Assembly: GCA_006739055.1 (NCBI GenBank)
Contig: AP019702.1
Location: 2,567,388-2,631,387 of the forward strand
Direction of reading: 5' to 3'
Length of the DNA: 64,000 nt
From: Allostella vacuolata
Lineage (GTDB): Bacteria; Pseudomonadota; Alphaproteobacteria; ATCC43930; Allostellaceae
Shown here: positions 37,745 to 46,374 of the stretch, one piece after another
Layout of the letters: each line of letters begins with the position of its first letter
How positions within the stretch are numbered: position 1 is the stretch's first letter
Notes under the pieces: model-generated
What the model was told of the DNA's origin: nothing
Seen by the model: only the letters and a program-made list of their open reading frames with translations
The model's database searches: none
Position numbers and translations under genes: made by a program

Positions 37745-39043
37745 ATGGTCCGCCGACTTTCCACCGCCGATCCCGCCTTCGAGGACGCCTTCGCCGCCCT
37801 GCTCGCCGAGAAGCGGGAGGCCGACGAGGACGTCGACCAGACGGCGGCCGCGATCATCGCCGACGTGCGGGCCCGCGGCGACGCGGCGGTGGCGGACTAC
37901 ACCCACCGCTTCGACCGGCTCGACACCGCCGCCATCGGCCTGCGCATCCCGGCCGCCGAGGTGCAGGCCGCGGTCGATCGCTGCCCGCCCGCGACCGTTG
38001 CGGCGCTGCGCCTGGCGGCCGCCCGCATCGAGGCCTTCCACCGCCTGCAGCTTCCGGCCGGCATCGACCATGTGGACGCGGCCGGGGTGCGGCTCGGCAT
38101 GGTGTGGCGGCCGATCCCCGCGGTCGGGCTCTACGTCCCGGGCGGGCTCGCCGCGTACCCGAGCTCGGTCTTGATGAACGCCCTGCCGGCCAAGGTGGCG
38201 GGGGTGCCGCGGGTCGCGGTGACCGTGCCGACGCCGGACGGCGTGCTCAACCCGCTGGTGCTGGCGGCGCTCGCCGTCGCCGGGGTCGACGAGGTCTATC
38301 GCATCGGCGGCGCCCAGGCAGTGGCGGCCCTCGCCTACGGCACGGCGACCATCGCGCCCGTCGACAAGATCGTCGGCCCGGGCAACGCCTATGTGACGGC
38401 CGCCAAGCGCCGGGTCTTCGGCAAGGTCGGCATCGACATGATCGCCGGCCCGTCGGAGATCCTGGTGGTGGCCGACGGGGCCAACGACCCGGAATGGATC
38501 GCGGCCGACCTGCTGTCCCAGGCCGAGCACGACAGTGCCGCGCAATCGATCCTGCTGACCGACGATGCCGCCTTCGCCGACCGGGTGGTGGCGGCGGTCG
38601 AGGCCGAGCTGGCGGTCATGCCACGCCGCGACATCGCCGGGGAGAGCTGGGCGCGCTTCGGCGCCGTCATCCTGCTCCGCGACCTGGACGAGGCACCGGC
38701 CCTGGTCGACCGGCTGGCGCCGGAGCACCTGGAGCTGGCCGTGGCCGAGCCGGAGGCGATGGCCGGGCGCATCGGCAATGCCGGGGCGATCTTCCTCGGC
38801 CGCCACACGCCGGAGGCGGTCGGCGACTATGTGGCCGGCCCCAACCACGTCCTGCCGACGGCGCGCAGCGCGCGCTTCTCGTCGGGCCTGGGCGTGCTCG
38901 ACTTCCTGAAGAGGACGACCTTCGTCGCCTGCGACGCCGCCAGCCTGGCCCGGATCGGCCCGGCGGCGGTGACGCTGGCCGAGGCGGAGGGGCTCCATGC
39001 CCACGCGCGGTCGGTCGCGATCCGGCTCCGGCCCGCGGGCTGA
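37745..39043 (+). CDS. hisD: histidinol dehydrogenase
   Basis: The 432-residue enzyme makes the last two oxidations to histidine. It has GLYVPGGLAAYPSSVLM, the IVGPGNAYVTAAKR NAD site, IDMIAGPSEILVVAD and LLSQAEHDSAAQS with zinc-site Gln and His. It starts two bases after hisG. Confidence 0.96.
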   Translation: MVRRLSTADPAFEDAFAALLAEKREADEDVDQTAAAIIADVRARGDAAVADYTHRFDRLDTAAIGLRIPAAEVQAAVDRCPPATVAALRLAAARIEAFHRLQLPAGIDHVDAAGVRLGMVWRPIPAVGLYVPGGLAAYPSSVLMNALPAKVAGVPRVAVTVPTPDGVLNPLVLAALAVAGVDEVYRIGGAQAVAALAYGTATIAPVDKIVGPGNAYVTAAKRRVFGKVGIDMIAGPSEILVVADGANDPEWIAADLLSQAEHDSAAQSILLTDDAAFADRVVAAVEAELAVMPRRDIAGESWARFGAVILLRDLDEAPALVDRLAPEHLELAVAEPEAMAGRIGNAGAIFLGRHTPEAVGDYVAGPNHVLPTARSARFSSGLGVLDFLKRTTFVACDAASLARIGPAAVTLAEAEGLHAHARSVAIRLRPAG

Positions 39044-39548
39044 GCCGCCGCGGGCCGACGACGGGACGGGGGACGGAGCCCCGTCGGGGCGCATCGCGCG
39101 CGTGACGCTCGACGAGCACACCGTGCTCCGGCGCAACCCGGACGTGGAGCACGAGCGCGCCGTCGCCCTGTTCGACCTGGTGGAGGAGAACCGCTTCCGC
39201 CTGGTCGACGGGCCGGACGGCCCCTACCACCTGCATCTCGCGATCGCCGAGAGCCGGCTGCGGCTGCTGGTGCGCGACGAACGGGACGAGCCGCTGGTCG
39301 ACATCCTGGTGCCGCTGCTGCCGTTCCGGCGCATCGTGCGCGACTATTTCCTGATCTGCGAGAGCTACTACGCCGCGATCCGGCGCTCTTCGCCCTCGCA
39401 GATCGAGGCGATCGACATGGGCCGCCGCGCGCTGCACGACGAAGGCTCAACCCTGCTGCGCGAGCGCCTGGCCGACCGGGTGGCGATCGACCACGGCACC
39501 GCCCGGCGCCTCTTCACCCTGGTCTGCGTCCTGCACATCCGAGGCTGA
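38997..39548 (+). CDS. UPF0262 family protein
   Basis: The protein matches UPF0262 from RIARVTLDEHTVLRRNPDVE onward, with FRRIVRDYFLICESYYAAIR and IDMGRRALHDEG. No function is known; the family always lies beside hisD in alphaproteobacteria. The start is uncertain: the ATG at 38997 overlaps hisD by 47 bases and adds a low-complexity N terminus, while a GTG at 39102 would lose the first conserved residues. Confidence 0.85.
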   Translation: MPTRGRSRSGSGPRAEPPRADDGTGDGAPSGRIARVTLDEHTVLRRNPDVEHERAVALFDLVEENRFRLVDGPDGPYHLHLAIAESRLRLLVRDERDEPLVDILVPLLPFRRIVRDYFLICESYYAAIRRSSPSQIEAIDMGRRALHDEGSTLLRERLADRVAIDHGTARRLFTLVCVLHIRG

Positions 39549-39553
39549 TCCCG

Positions 39554-39994
39554 GTGCGTCGCCCCGCCAGCGTGCTCTTCGCCTGCACCCAGAACTCCGT
39601 GCGCTCGCCCATGGCCGAGGCGATCCTCAAGCAGCTGCAGCGATCGCGGATCTTCGTCGATTCGGCGGGTCTGCGCTCGGAGCCGATCGACCCGTTCGCG
39701 ATCGTCATCATGGCCGAGATCGGGCTCGACCTGTCGCGCCACCGCTCCAAGAGCTTCGACGAGCTGGAGGACACCTCCTTCGATCTCATCGTCACCCTGT
39801 CGCCGGAGGCGCACCACCGGGCGCTGGAGATGACCCGGACGATGGCGGTCGATGTCGAGTACTGGCCGACCTTCGACCCGACCATCGTCGAGGGCAGCCG
39901 CCCGGTGCGGCTGGAAGCCTATCGCGCGGTCCGCGACGGCCTCTGGGACCGCATCGCCGCCCGCTTCCCGGGCCTGCCGACACCGGCGCCGTAG
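39554..39994 (+). CDS. low-molecular-weight phosphatase/arsenate-reductase-fold protein
   Basis: The 146-residue protein has the P-loop CTQNSVRSPMAE (C-x5-R) at residues about 10-21 and a later YWPTFDPT carrying the general-acid Asp region of LMW phosphotyrosine phosphatases. Arsenate reductase activity is less likely because the extra cysteine pair is absent. A GTG start lies 5 bases after UPF0262. In relatives the next gene is infA, but here it is a toxin-antitoxin pair. Confidence 0.85.
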   Translation: MRRPASVLFACTQNSVRSPMAEAILKQLQRSRIFVDSAGLRSEPIDPFAIVIMAEIGLDLSRHRSKSFDELEDTSFDLIVTLSPEAHHRALEMTRTMAVDVEYWPTFDPTIVEGSRPVRLEAYRAVRDGLWDRIAARFPGLPTPAP

Positions 39995-40001
39995 GCCGCC
40001 C

Positions 40002-40394
40002 TTACTGGAGAAGGAGGATCGGCCCAGGGTAGCGGCCGACCAGCGGGTCGCTGGTCACCAGCAGCACGCCTTCAGCGATCGCCTGTGCGATCAGCATCCG
40101 ATCGAACGGATCGCGATGGATCGGCGGCAATTGTGCAACGGTCGCCGCGTGGTCGCTCGTCATCGCCAGCTCGACGTAGCCGGCGTTGGCCAGCCCGCGA
40201 CGGAGCCGGTTTGGCTCGATCTGGAAGTCGTCGCGACCTTGGCCATGCTTTATCGCAACCTCCCAGATGGAGACTGCGCTGAACAGCAGCGTGTTCGTCG
40301 GATCGAGTATGAGGTTCCGGCCTGCGGCCGGCAACCGGTCGGGCTCGTTGGCGGCCCACAGCAGGAGATGGGTGTCGAGGATTAACGAACTCAT
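40002..40394 (-). CDS. PIN-domain toxin (VapC-like)
   Basis: The 130-residue protein has the PIN fold: LILDTHLLLWAANEP with D7, SAVSIWEVAIKHGQG with the conserved Glu, and RDPFDRMLIAQAIAEG, LLVTSDPLV with the remaining acidic residues. These form the Mg-dependent RNase site. It overlaps the antitoxin by four bases (ATGA), the normal toxin-second order. Confidence 0.9.
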   Translation of the reverse strand: MSSLILDTHLLLWAANEPDRLPAAGRNLILDPTNTLLFSAVSIWEVAIKHGQGRDDFQIEPNRLRRGLANAGYVELAMTSDHAATVAQLPPIHRDPFDRMLIAQAIAEGVLLVTSDPLVGRYPGPILLLQ

Positions 40395-40636
40395 TTCCCC
40401 TCATGGAAAAGGCGCTCGATCTCCTCGCGGCCCATCTCGTCAAAGTCTTCCGGTATGCGAAGCTCGCCCTTCAGGAAGCCGAGACGGCGGCCGGTATCCG
40501 TCTCCGACAGCTCCAAGGGAACGACCTTGACGATCGCCTTTCCCGCCTTCGCGATGATGAAGGCCTCCCCACGAGCGGCCTGCTCGACGAGGCGGGACAA
40601 GTGCGTCTTGGCTTCGTGAATGTTGACGGTTCGCAT
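40391..40636 (-). CDS. Phd/YefM-type antitoxin
   Basis: The 81-residue protein starts MRTVNIHEAKTHLSRLVEQA, the DNA-binding half of Phd-family antitoxins, and ends in the toxin-binding RIPEDFDEMGREEIERLF. The ATG at 40636 is preferred to a TTG three codons earlier because it starts at the conserved domain edge. Direct repeats upstream look like its operator. Confidence 0.9.
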   Translation of the reverse strand: MRTVNIHEAKTHLSRLVEQAARGEAFIIAKAGKAIVKVVPLELSETDTGRRLGFLKGELRIPEDFDEMGREEIERLFHEGK

Positions 40637-40648
40637 GGCATTCAACTC

Positions 40649-40671
40649 AACTTAGTCTGGAGAACTTAGTC
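40649..40671 (-). promoter_or_regulatory. direct-repeat operator candidate of the toxin-antitoxin pair
   Basis: GACTAAGTT is repeated exactly at 40671-40663 and 40657-40649 on the minus strand, 14 bases apart, starting 12 bases before the antitoxin ATG. Phd-type antitoxins repress their own promoters at repeated sites. The motif is AT-rich compared with its surroundings. Confidence 0.55.
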
Positions 40672-40709
40672 CAACTCGCGCTGACAAGCCAGACCTGATC
40701 TGCGTGCGG

Positions 40710-41690
40710 TCAGCGGGCAAGCTCCCCAAACTCGTGCGTGTACTCCTGCTCCTCGAACCGCCCGATCCGCTGCGTGACGGTCCGGCCCGGCCAGACATAG
40801 TCGACCCGTCCCTCGGCCGGCCGGTAGATCGCGGTGTAGGCGGTGGCGGAGCTGGCGCGGCGGGAAAAGACCGGCGGCGCCAGGAAGCGGCGGGCCAGCT
40901 CGGGCAGGGTCATGGCGGGGTCCTCCAGCGCATGCAGCACCGTCTCCTGGCGGAGAAGCGAGCAGCGCATGGCGGCCGACGCCTGTGGCGGGATCCGGTC
41001 CTGGTGGTTCGTGCACACCGGCAGCCGCGATACCGCCGGTTCGCGCCCGGGGCCGAGGAAGACGGTCGCATAATCTCCGGTGCGGTCCAGCAGGGTCACG
41101 TTCTGGGACAGGGCGATCGGGATGCGGACGAGGGCGGCGATACCCTCGTCGACCCTCCGGCAGGTCTCCAGCACGTAGCGCAGGATCAGGATCACGGCGA
41201 AGCCGAGGCCCTGCTCGGTGCCGCCGCCGGCGGTCAGGCTGGCGACCAACCCGTCCGCGTTCATGCCGTCGATGCAGCCGCCCCAGGGCCGCTGCGCCTT
41301 GGCGATCACCTCGCGGCCGAACCAGCGGGTCGCCTCGAAGCGGTCGGAGACGAGGTCGAGCGGGAAGTCGTAGTTGCGCACCAGCGCCGGGCCGCCATCG
41401 CCCAGCCACACCGCCTGGCTGCAGCCATGGAGGACGGGGGCCGGCCGGTACTGGCTGAGGACGCAATGGGCGAGCGGGTCGTCGCCGACCAGCCCGCATG
41501 CCCGGTCGTAGACGTCCAGCAGTTCCGGCATGTGCCGGGCCAGCGCGGTGCGGCATTCGGCGGCGGCCGGCGGCTCGCCGCGGCCGGTCCCCTGGTACCA
41601 GCGCCGGGCGGCCTCGCGTCCCGCGGTGAAGCGCGCCAGCCAGTCGGCGCCCGGCTGGTCCTCGCGCGCGAAGAGGAAACGCTTGTGCAT
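40710..41690 (-). CDS. C45-type (acyl-CoA:6-APA acyltransferase-like) Ntn hydrolase
   Basis: The 326-residue protein has the central HGCSQAVW with the expected nucleophile cysteine of C45/linear-amide hydrolases, followed by LVRNYDFPLDL, which resembles the R-N-x-D loop in choloylglycine-type Ntn enzymes. A further GGCIDGMNADGLVASLT lies near 137. Family members self-cleave at that Cys and act on amides; this one's substrate is unknown. No signal peptide is seen. It follows the glycosyltransferase gene on the same strand. Confidence 0.8.
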   Translation of the reverse strand: MHKRFLFAREDQPGADWLARFTAGREAARRWYQGTGRGEPPAAAECRTALARHMPELLDVYDRACGLVGDDPLAHCVLSQYRPAPVLHGCSQAVWLGDGGPALVRNYDFPLDLVSDRFEATRWFGREVIAKAQRPWGGCIDGMNADGLVASLTAGGGTEQGLGFAVILILRYVLETCRRVDEGIAALVRIPIALSQNVTLLDRTGDYATVFLGPGREPAVSRLPVCTNHQDRIPPQASAAMRCSLLRQETVLHALEDPAMTLPELARRFLAPPVFSRRASSATAYTAIYRPAEGRVDYVWPGRTVTQRIGRFEEQEYTHEFGELAR

Positions 41691-41700
41691 GCGGTGGACA

Positions 41701-42867
41701 CTAGACGATGCGCGGCGCCACTTCCCGCATCAGGTTGAGCCAGGGCGGCATGCAGCGGGCGAGGTCGTAGCGGGCGATCGCCGTCTCGCGGGCGGCGCGC
41801 GCCAGGTAGGCGAAGGCCGGCGGATCACGCAGCACGTCGGCAACGCGGGCGGCCAGGTCGTTGGGATCGGAGGCGTCGGCGAGCAGGCCGTTGTAGCCAT
41901 GCTCGATCACCTCCTCGACCGCGGGGTTGCGGGCGCCGACGATGACCGCGCCCAGCGACATCGCCTCGATCAGCGACCAGGACAGCACGAACGGCCGCGA
42001 GGAATAGACGTGGGCGGTAGTCACCTGCATCAGCCGGATGAAGTCCGCATAGCGGATGCGGCCGAGGAAATGGACCCGCGGGTCGTTGAGGCCCATGTCG
42101 CGGACCAGGGCGGCGCGGTGGCTGCCGCCGCCCTCCGGCTCCGGTCCGTACTGCGCGCGCTCGCCGCCGACCACGACGATCTTCGCGTCCGGCACCTGCG
42201 ACAGGATGCGCGGCACGGCGTGCAGGAATTCCGGGAAGCCGCGGATCGGCTCCAGCCCGCGGGCGACGTAGGTCACGACCTTGTCCTTCGCCGACAGCAT
42301 GGTCAGGTCGGGCAGCTCGAAGCGGGCGAGCGGGTCGGGGTGCAGGCGACGGGTGTCGACCCCGTCATGGATCGTGCGGATCTTCGGCTGGTAGGCGAGG
42401 GGGAAGGTGCCGCGCTGCCATTCCGTCGGCGACACCCCGGCCGCGGACTGGTCGAGTGCCGCCTGCAGGTGCCAGGTCGCGAGCGCATCGGTGGTGCTGG
42501 CGCCGCCGCGGAAGAACTCGCAATAGGCGATCATCGGCACGTCGGGGAAGACCTCGCGCACCGGCAGGGCGCCGCCCCAGCCGGCATGGGCGATGACCAG
42601 GCGCGGCTGCAGCCCCTCGTCGGCCAGCTGGCGCAGCCTGCGGCCGGCGGCTCGGGCATGCCCCAGCAGGCCGGCCACCGGCTGCAGCGCCCGGTCGCCG
42701 GGCGTGCCGACCGGGTCGGGCTTGTAGAAGTGCTTGTCGACCAGATTGAATGCGGCGTTGTCCTGCACCGAAAGGAACACGCTGCGCGGCCGCACCCGCG
42801 GGGCCAGGTGCTGGATCAGGTTCAGGAACTGCCCAGGGACGCTGTGATGGATGTAGAGGATCGCCAT
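41701..42867 (-). CDS. glycosyltransferase family 4 protein
   Basis: The 388-residue protein has a GT-B fold. The C-terminal donor domain contains KDKVVTYVARGLEPIRGFPEFL, KIVVVGGERAQYG and the nucleotide-sugar loop SWSLIEAMSLGAVIVGARNPAVEEVI with the E-x7-E motif. The N terminus, MAILYIHHSVPGQF, is the acceptor domain. Donor and acceptor are unknown and no polysaccharide cluster surrounds it. It lies 10 bases upstream of the C45 gene. Confidence 0.88.
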   Translation of the reverse strand: MAILYIHHSVPGQFLNLIQHLAPRVRPRSVFLSVQDNAAFNLVDKHFYKPDPVGTPGDRALQPVAGLLGHARAAGRRLRQLADEGLQPRLVIAHAGWGGALPVREVFPDVPMIAYCEFFRGGASTTDALATWHLQAALDQSAAGVSPTEWQRGTFPLAYQPKIRTIHDGVDTRRLHPDPLARFELPDLTMLSAKDKVVTYVARGLEPIRGFPEFLHAVPRILSQVPDAKIVVVGGERAQYGPEPEGGGSHRAALVRDMGLNDPRVHFLGRIRYADFIRLMQVTTAHVYSSRPFVLSWSLIEAMSLGAVIVGARNPAVEEVIEHGYNGLLADASDPNDLAARVADVLRDPPAFAYLARAARETAIARYDLARCMPPWLNLMREVAPRIV

Positions 42868-43104
42868 TCGTCCCGATGCGTTCCCGAGTGAGAGGATAGG
42901 GTACGACCCTGCACCGGACCGTGCACATTATTCTACCCCGGATCTGGCCTCATCGGGAGGGGTGATGACCACGAAGAATGCCATTATCGGACCAATGCGG
43001 CCCCGTCATGCAGGGCGTGCTCGACAAGGATGGCAGCCTGCTGGCACACAGCGCCGGGGCGATCGTCACATTCGCCGTTCCTTTCCCCTTTCCGAAGGTA
43101 GCCA

Positions 43105-43707
43105 GTGTCGCAATCTCCAGCCTCCCATGGGGGGGGCCTGATCCTGGCCTCCGCCTCGCCGCGCCGGCTCGAGCTGCTGCGCCAGGTCGGGCTGGAGCCG
43201 GCGGCGGTGGATCCGGCCGATATCGACGAGACGCCGCGCCCGCGCGAGCTGCCGGCGGACCATGCGCGCCGGCTGGCGGCGGAGAAGGCCAGGGCCGTCG
43301 CCGTCCGCCACCCGGGCGCCTGGGTGCTGGCGGCGGACACGGTGGTGGCAAGCGGCCGGCGCATCCTGCCCAAGGCCGAGGACGAGCGGACCGCGCGCGC
43401 CTGCCTGGACCAGCTCTCGGGCCGCCGCCACCGCGTCTATGGCGGCGTCGCCCTGGTGGGGCCGGACGGCCGGCTGGCGGTGCGGCTGGTGCAGACGGCG
43501 GTGCTCTTCAAGCGCCTCACCGCCGATGAGATCGCGGGCTACCTGACGCTCGGCGAATGGCGGGGCAAGGCCGGCGGCTATGCGATCCAGGGGCGGGCCG
43601 CGCTGTTCGTCCGCGGCATCGTCGGATCCTATTCCAACGTCGTCGGCCTGCCGCTGTTCGAGACCGCGTCGCTGCTCGGCGGCCGCGGCTTCCCGCTGTC
43701 GCCATGA
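43105..43707 (+). CDS. maf: Maf-family nucleoside-triphosphate pyrophosphatase
   Basis: The 200-residue protein has LILASASPRRLELLRQVGL, the ADTVV strand and EWRGKAGGYAIQG. Maf proteins hydrolyse non-canonical or excess nucleotides (dTTP, UTP or m7GTP by subtype). A GTG start is used with GAAGGTA upstream. In relatives infA lies just before it; here the 237 bases upstream hold no gene I can support. Confidence 0.92.
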   Translation: MSQSPASHGGGLILASASPRRLELLRQVGLEPAAVDPADIDETPRPRELPADHARRLAAEKARAVAVRHPGAWVLAADTVVASGRRILPKAEDERTARACLDQLSGRRHRVYGGVALVGPDGRLAVRLVQTAVLFKRLTADEIAGYLTLGEWRGKAGGYAIQGRAALFVRGIVGSYSNVVGLPLFETASLLGGRGFPLSP

Positions 43708-45077
43708 ACCCCGGCGCATCGACCGTGATCGACCATGTCCTGGTCGACCGGGTGCCGGGGGAGACCCGGGTGGCGGCGCTGGCCGGGACCCGCCTGGTCG
43801 ACCTGCACATCGTCCGAGGCGACCGGCACTTCGCCGTCGGCTCGATCCATCTCGGCCGGGTGGCGCAGGTGGTGGCGGGCTTCGACGGCGCCTTCGTGGA
43901 CATCGGGCTGGAGCAGGCGGCCTTCCTGCGGCTCGGCGACGCGCCGGCTCCGCCCCGGCCGGGCGACGCGCTGGTGGTCCAGATCGTCCGCGCCGCGGGC
44001 GGCGAGAAGGGGCTGGGGGTGACCGCCCGGCCGCGCCTCGCCGGGCGCCACCTCGACTGGCTGGTGGGACGCCCCGGCCTGCGGGCCGGGCGCGGCGTGC
44101 CGCTGCTGCCGGGGCTGGCGCTGGCGGCGGAGGAGGGGGCGGAGCTGAAGCCGGCAGCGGTCGATGCCGACACGGCGCTGGTGGCGGCCGAACTGGCGCG
44201 CCTGCGCCAGCAATGGGCCGGGCTGGTCGCAGAGGCGGCTCGCACGCTCGCACCGGCCCCGCTGCTGGCGGCACCCGAGCCGTGGCTCCCGCTGCTCCTC
44301 CAGCCCACGGCCGCGGTCGCGCGGATCTCCTTCGCCGACCGGGCGACGCACATGGCGGCCCGGGCCGATGCGGCCCGCCGCTTCCCCGACCTGGCCGATC
44401 GGCTTGTCCTCGACCAGGCCGGCTGGCGCCTGTTCGACGAGGCGGGGGTGGAGGAGCAGGTGGCGGCCGCGCTGGCCCGCCGGGTGCCGCTGCCGGGCGG
44501 CGGCGAGCTGGTGATCGACGAGGGCGAGGCGGCGACGCTGATCGACGTCGATGCGGGCGCCTCGCGGGCCGGCCCCGGCACCATCAACCGCAAGGCGGTG
44601 CCGGCGATCGCGGCGGCACTGCGCCTGCGCGCCATCGGCGGGCAGATCCTGGTCGACTTCGTCCATGAGGGCGGGGCCAAGGCGCGCGATGCCCTGGCGG
44701 CCGTGGTGCGCGAGGCGGTCGCGGGCGACCCCGAGCCAGTGGAGATCGCCGGCTGGTCGCGCCTGGGCTTCCTGGAGATGACGCGGCGGCGCGCGCGGCC
44801 ATCGCTGTCGAGCCTGCTGGCGGCGCCGGTCGCCGACCGGGCGCCGTCGGCGCTGGCCCGCGGCTACGATGCGCTGCGGGCGGCCGCGCGGACGGCGGCC
44901 GGGCCGGCCGTGGTCGCGATCGCCATCGAGGCCGGCCGGGAGGTCGAGGCGGTGCTGCGCGGGCCGCTCGCGGCCGACCTTGCCGTCTTGGCCGAGGCCG
45001 CCATCGTCACCATCCGCATCGCGCCGGCCCCGGCCCTGGCGGCGGCCGAGTTCCGCATCGCCCCCGGCCGGCCCTGA
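43704..45077 (+). CDS. rng: ribonuclease E/G-type endoribonuclease
   Basis: The 457-residue protein has an N-terminal S1-like region (VDLHIVRGDRHFAVGSIHLGRV, GAFVDIGLEQAAFL) and the catalytic domain with TLIDVDAGA and GGQILVDFVHEGG bearing the Mg-binding Asp residues. It lacks the long C-terminal scaffold of RNase E. The S1 region and catalytic core are rich in Ala and more divergent than usual. The start overlaps maf by four bases. Confidence 0.88.
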   Translation: MNPGASTVIDHVLVDRVPGETRVAALAGTRLVDLHIVRGDRHFAVGSIHLGRVAQVVAGFDGAFVDIGLEQAAFLRLGDAPAPPRPGDALVVQIVRAAGGEKGLGVTARPRLAGRHLDWLVGRPGLRAGRGVPLLPGLALAAEEGAELKPAAVDADTALVAAELARLRQQWAGLVAEAARTLAPAPLLAAPEPWLPLLLQPTAAVARISFADRATHMAARADAARRFPDLADRLVLDQAGWRLFDEAGVEEQVAAALARRVPLPGGGELVIDEGEAATLIDVDAGASRAGPGTINRKAVPAIAAALRLRAIGGQILVDFVHEGGAKARDALAAVVREAVAGDPEPVEIAGWSRLGFLEMTRRRARPSLSSLLAAPVADRAPSALARGYDALRAAARTAAGPAVVAIAIEAGREVEAVLRGPLAADLAVLAEAAIVTIRIAPAPALAAAEFRIAPGRP

Positions 45078-45205
45078 AGGCGCCGCTCAGATGGGATGCC
45101 CAACCGCCAGATCGGCCCTCGGCGGCGCTCGGATGAGTTGCCACCGCAGCAGGCGACCCGCCGGGGAAGGTGGAGGCTGCCGGGGAGAAGGGCGCGCTGG
45201 ACATT

Positions 45206-45326
45206 GGCCAAAGCGTCCCTCGACCGGGCTCGGGATGAGGATTCTTTCCTGTTTCCACGAGCGCTTGTGCAAAGCGAGAAGTGCCCTCATCCCGAGCCTG
45301 GTCGAGGGACGCTACGACCGTCGGGC
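45206..45326 (+). repeat. structured interspersed repeat, copy 2 (about 121 bp)
   Basis: Arms 45206-45240 and 45285-45326 are inverted and flank a 44-base loop. The arms carry AAAGCGTCCCTCGACC and CTCGGGATGAGG. The loop segment 45245-45266 matches the reverse complement of 4525-4546 at 19 of 22 positions, so the two elements are the same family in opposite orientation. It fills most of the rng-yacG gap; apparent short reading frames across it, ending in a P-x-VEGR peptide, are products of the repeat. Confidence 0.8.
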
Positions 45327-45356
45327 AGCGCCCGGTTTCCAGTAGGAGCATCCGCC

Positions 45357-45578
45357 ATGTCCAAAGCCGTCTCGCCCGGATGCGCGATCTGCGGCCGGCC
45401 CGTGGTCGCCGAGCACCGGCCGTTCTGCTCCGCCCGCTGCCGGCGGGTCGACCTCGGCCGGTGGCTCGGCGAATCCTACCGCATTCCGGCGGCCGAGACC
45501 GACGACCCGGACGAGGACGACGAGCTTCCGCGTCCGGACGGGCCGGGTCCGGACGGGCCGGAGCGGGACGAGCGCTGA
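45357..45578 (+). CDS. yacG: DNA gyrase inhibitor / zinc protein YacG
   Basis: The 73-residue protein has the C-x2-C-x11-C-x3-C zinc finger (CAICG at 9-13, FCSARC at 23-28), then [15 protein letters not shown]. YacG binds GyrB and inhibits gyrase in E. coli. The C-terminal Asp/Pro/Gly tail is low complexity. The ATG has AGGAG at 45344. It normally follows rng directly; here the repeat lies between. Confidence 0.92.
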   Translation: MSKAVSPGCAICGRPVVAEHRPFCSARCRRVDLGRWLGESYRIPAAETDDPDEDDELPRPDGPGPDGPERDER

Positions 45579-45581
45579 CCT

Positions 45582-46370
45582 TCAGACGTTCATCGCCGCC
45601 GCGCGCAGCGATTCCTCGCGGATCGCCTCGGTCAGTTCCTCCTCGATCGCCGCGAACTCGGGCGTGGTCTTCATCCGCCAGTGGCGCGGGTGGGGCAGGG
45701 GGACCGCCACCTCCTTCTTGATGCGGCCGGGCCTCGCCGTCATCACCAGGACGCGGTTGGCCATGAACACGGCCTCCTCGATGTCGTGGGTGACGAAGAG
45801 GACCGTCTTGCGGTCCGCCTCCCACACCTGCAGCAGCAGTTCCTGCATGAGCGCGCGGGTCTGGTGGTCGAGCGCGCCGAACGGCTCGTCGAGCAGCAGG
45901 ATGGCGGGATCGTTGGCGAGCGCCCGGGCCAGCGCCGTGCGCTGCTGCATGCCGCCCGACAGCATGCGCGGGTAATGGTCCGCGAAGCCGGTCAGGCCGA
46001 CCTGCTGCATCAGCCGGTCGGCGATGCGCCGGCGCTCCGCCTCCGGCACGCCGCGCTCGCGCGGGCCGAAGCCGATGTTCTCGCGCACCGTCAGCCAGGG
46101 GAAGAGGGTGTAGGACTGGAACACCATGCCGCGGTCGGCGCCGGGCCGGGTGACCTCGCGCCCGCCGACCAGGACCCGGCCCTCGGTCGCCTGGTCGAGG
46201 CCGGCGACGATGCGCAGGAGCGTGGACTTGCCGCACCCCGACGGCCCCAGGATGGCGACGAAGTCGGTATCGGCGACGGCGAGGTCGAGCGGCTCCACCG
46301 CCCGGGTCGGCTTGCCGCCGCGCAGGCCGGGGAACTCCCGCCCGACGCCCTCGATCGAAACTGCGGCCAT
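45582..46370 (-). CDS. ABC importer ATPase (SsuB/TauB/NrtD type)
   Basis: The 262-residue ATPase has Walker A GPSGCGKST, signature LSGGMQQR, Walker B ILLLDEPFGALD and the switch His in FVTHDIEEAVF. Sequence and neighbours place it with nitrate/sulfonate/taurine importers. It lies 4 bases after the permease gene and ends 3 bases from yacG. Confidence 0.92.
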   Translation of the reverse strand: MAAVSIEGVGREFPGLRGGKPTRAVEPLDLAVADTDFVAILGPSGCGKSTLLRIVAGLDQATEGRVLVGGREVTRPGADRGMVFQSYTLFPWLTVRENIGFGPRERGVPEAERRRIADRLMQQVGLTGFADHYPRMLSGGMQQRTALARALANDPAILLLDEPFGALDHQTRALMQELLLQVWEADRKTVLFVTHDIEEAVFMANRVLVMTARPGRIKKEVAVPLPHPRHWRMKTTPEFAAIEEELTEAIREESLRAAAMNV

Positions 46371-46374
46371 GGGG

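Noticed and set aside
42868-43104. Possible remnant of infA before maf
   Set aside because: No frame on either strand gives the IF-1 core, so no remnant is claimed.
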